Below are positions 63,595-64,000 of a DNA stretch of 64,000 nt, in pieces. Origin of the DNA: Saccharopolyspora gloriosae (GTDB lineage Bacteria; Actinomycetota; Actinomycetes; Mycobacteriales; Pseudonocardiaceae); assembly GCF_022828475.1 (NCBI RefSeq), contig NZ_CP059557.1, positions 5,379,470 to 5,443,469 on the forward strand. Reading direction: 5' to 3'. Each line of letters begins with the position of its first letter. The first letter of the stretch is position 1. The notes under the pieces were generated by a model, which was not told the DNA's origin, searched no databases, and saw only the letters and a list, made by a program, of their open reading frames with translations. The position numbers and the translations under genes are program-made.

Positions 63595-64000
63595 GGCTCG
63601 CCCCGTTCGGTGTTCACTTCCTCGGCGAGTGCGGCGGCCAGTCGTGAGGACAGCCCGCGCGAGCAGCCGGTGATCTCGCGAATCCACGCGGGAGTCACGG
63701 TCACGCCGGGCTGCCACGCCTGCCGCGCCCGGTTCAGGTACTCGTCGGCGGAGGTCCGGCGCGGCGGCGGCGCGGCCTTCCGCTCGGTTCGCTCGGGTGC
63801 TGCGGCCGGTCGCTGCGGTGCCTCTGAGAGCGCGGCGACTTCACCGAGCTTGTCCCGCAGGTCGGTCACCGCCTCGGCGGCCACGAACACCACCAGCGGC
63901 GGCACGGAATGCAGCACCACCATCGCGGCCGAGGCGTCCGCGAACGCCTCCCAGGTGTTCATGACGTAAGTCGCGGCGAGCGTGAACCACTTCGCCCCGC
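63591..64000 (-). CDS. DUF2637 (SpdB-like) membrane protein, cut by window edge
   Basis: The C-terminal part of a DUF2637 protein. Membrane helices are AKWFTLAATYVMNTWEAFAD and MVVLHSVPPLVVFVAAEAV; a soluble end (PRRTSADEYLNRARQAW, then PGVTVTPAWIREITGCSRGL) holds a winged-helix-like motif. The frame continues past 64000. DUF2637 proteins lie before traB in AICEs and are thought to help intramycelial spread. The stop overlaps the traB start (ATGA). Confidence 0.75.
   Translation of the reverse strand, partial: GAKWFTLAATYVMNTWEAFADASAAMVVLHSVPPLVVFVAAEAVTDLRDKLGEVAALSEAPQRPAAAPERTERKAAPPPRRTSADEYLNRARQAWQPGVTVTPAWIREITGCSRGLSSRLAAALAEEVNTERGEP

Larger units (their letters stand above)
57843..64000. 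mobile_element. Actinomycete integrative and conjugative element, left part
   Basis: From the tRNA att site to the window end. It holds a GIY-YIG protein, an XRE-TPR regulator, small hypothetical genes, an FtsK/TraB translocase and a DUF2637 (SpdB-like) protein. This set is typical of AICEs, which move as double-stranded DNA by a TraB pump. No integrase is seen in this part; it is presumably near the right end. The first 250 bases (57843-58099) show no gene that I accept. Confidence 0.75.

Overview
The window is a high-GC actinomycete chromosome segment. GTG and TTG starts, strong GC third-position bias, and several families largely confined to actinobacteria (DUF3145, DUF3052, DUF3263, DUF6131, FasR, GAF-ANTAR regulators, homodimeric AceE) fit a Pseudonocardiaceae such as Saccharopolyspora. 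The genus is an inference. Most of the window is ordinary chromosome, interrupted by two tRNA-linked mobile regions and two insertion sequences.

1-7.8 kb: the start of a solute:sodium symporter with its DUF485 partner; an oxalate/formate-type MFS carrier with a long acidic tail and a 45-residue companion; a cold-shock protein; a decayed HxlR regulator; and a stand-alone ACP, ketosynthase and alpha/beta hydrolase operon. 7.1-13.5 kb: a catabolic cluster (LigU, LigJ, LigK, LigI-type enzymes, an MFS carrier and a GntR regulator). It should convert 2-pyrone-4,6-dicarboxylate through 4-oxalomesaconate to pyruvate and oxaloacetate. Near-identical GntR-type palindromes lie at both ends. LigI carries a one-base frameshift.

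13.8-24.8 kb: a small DUF6131 membrane protein; a FUSC-type exporter; an overlapping three-gene operon (acyl-CoA dehydrogenase-like protein, PIG-L deacetylase/methyltransferase fusion, GT2 glycosyltransferase); three tandem GAF-ANTAR regulators; a hydrolase; and an MFS carrier. 25.5-31.1 kb: an A/T-richer foreign patch with gluconate genes (SDR, gluconokinase, two 6-phosphogluconate dehydrogenases, one frameshifted), an IS5 remnant, and a collapsed integration scar at tRNA-Val.

31.1-45.9 kb: core metabolism. AhpE, DUF3052, pyruvate dehydrogenase E1, a PnuC-family riboflavin carrier under an FMN riboswitch, an amidase, and fasR followed by fabD-fabH-acpP-fabF. 45.9-57.5 kb: a complete IS3 element that split a terminator, an ECF sigma factor with its membrane partner, an LLM oxidoreductase, CstA with YbdD, and assorted stress and hydrolase genes.

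57.8-64 kb: the left end of an actinomycete integrative and conjugative element in a tRNA(CAU) gene. It carries a zinc-ribbon-repeat GIY-YIG protein, an XRE-TPR regulator, three small genes, an FtsK-like TraB translocase and a DUF2637 protein cut by the window edge.
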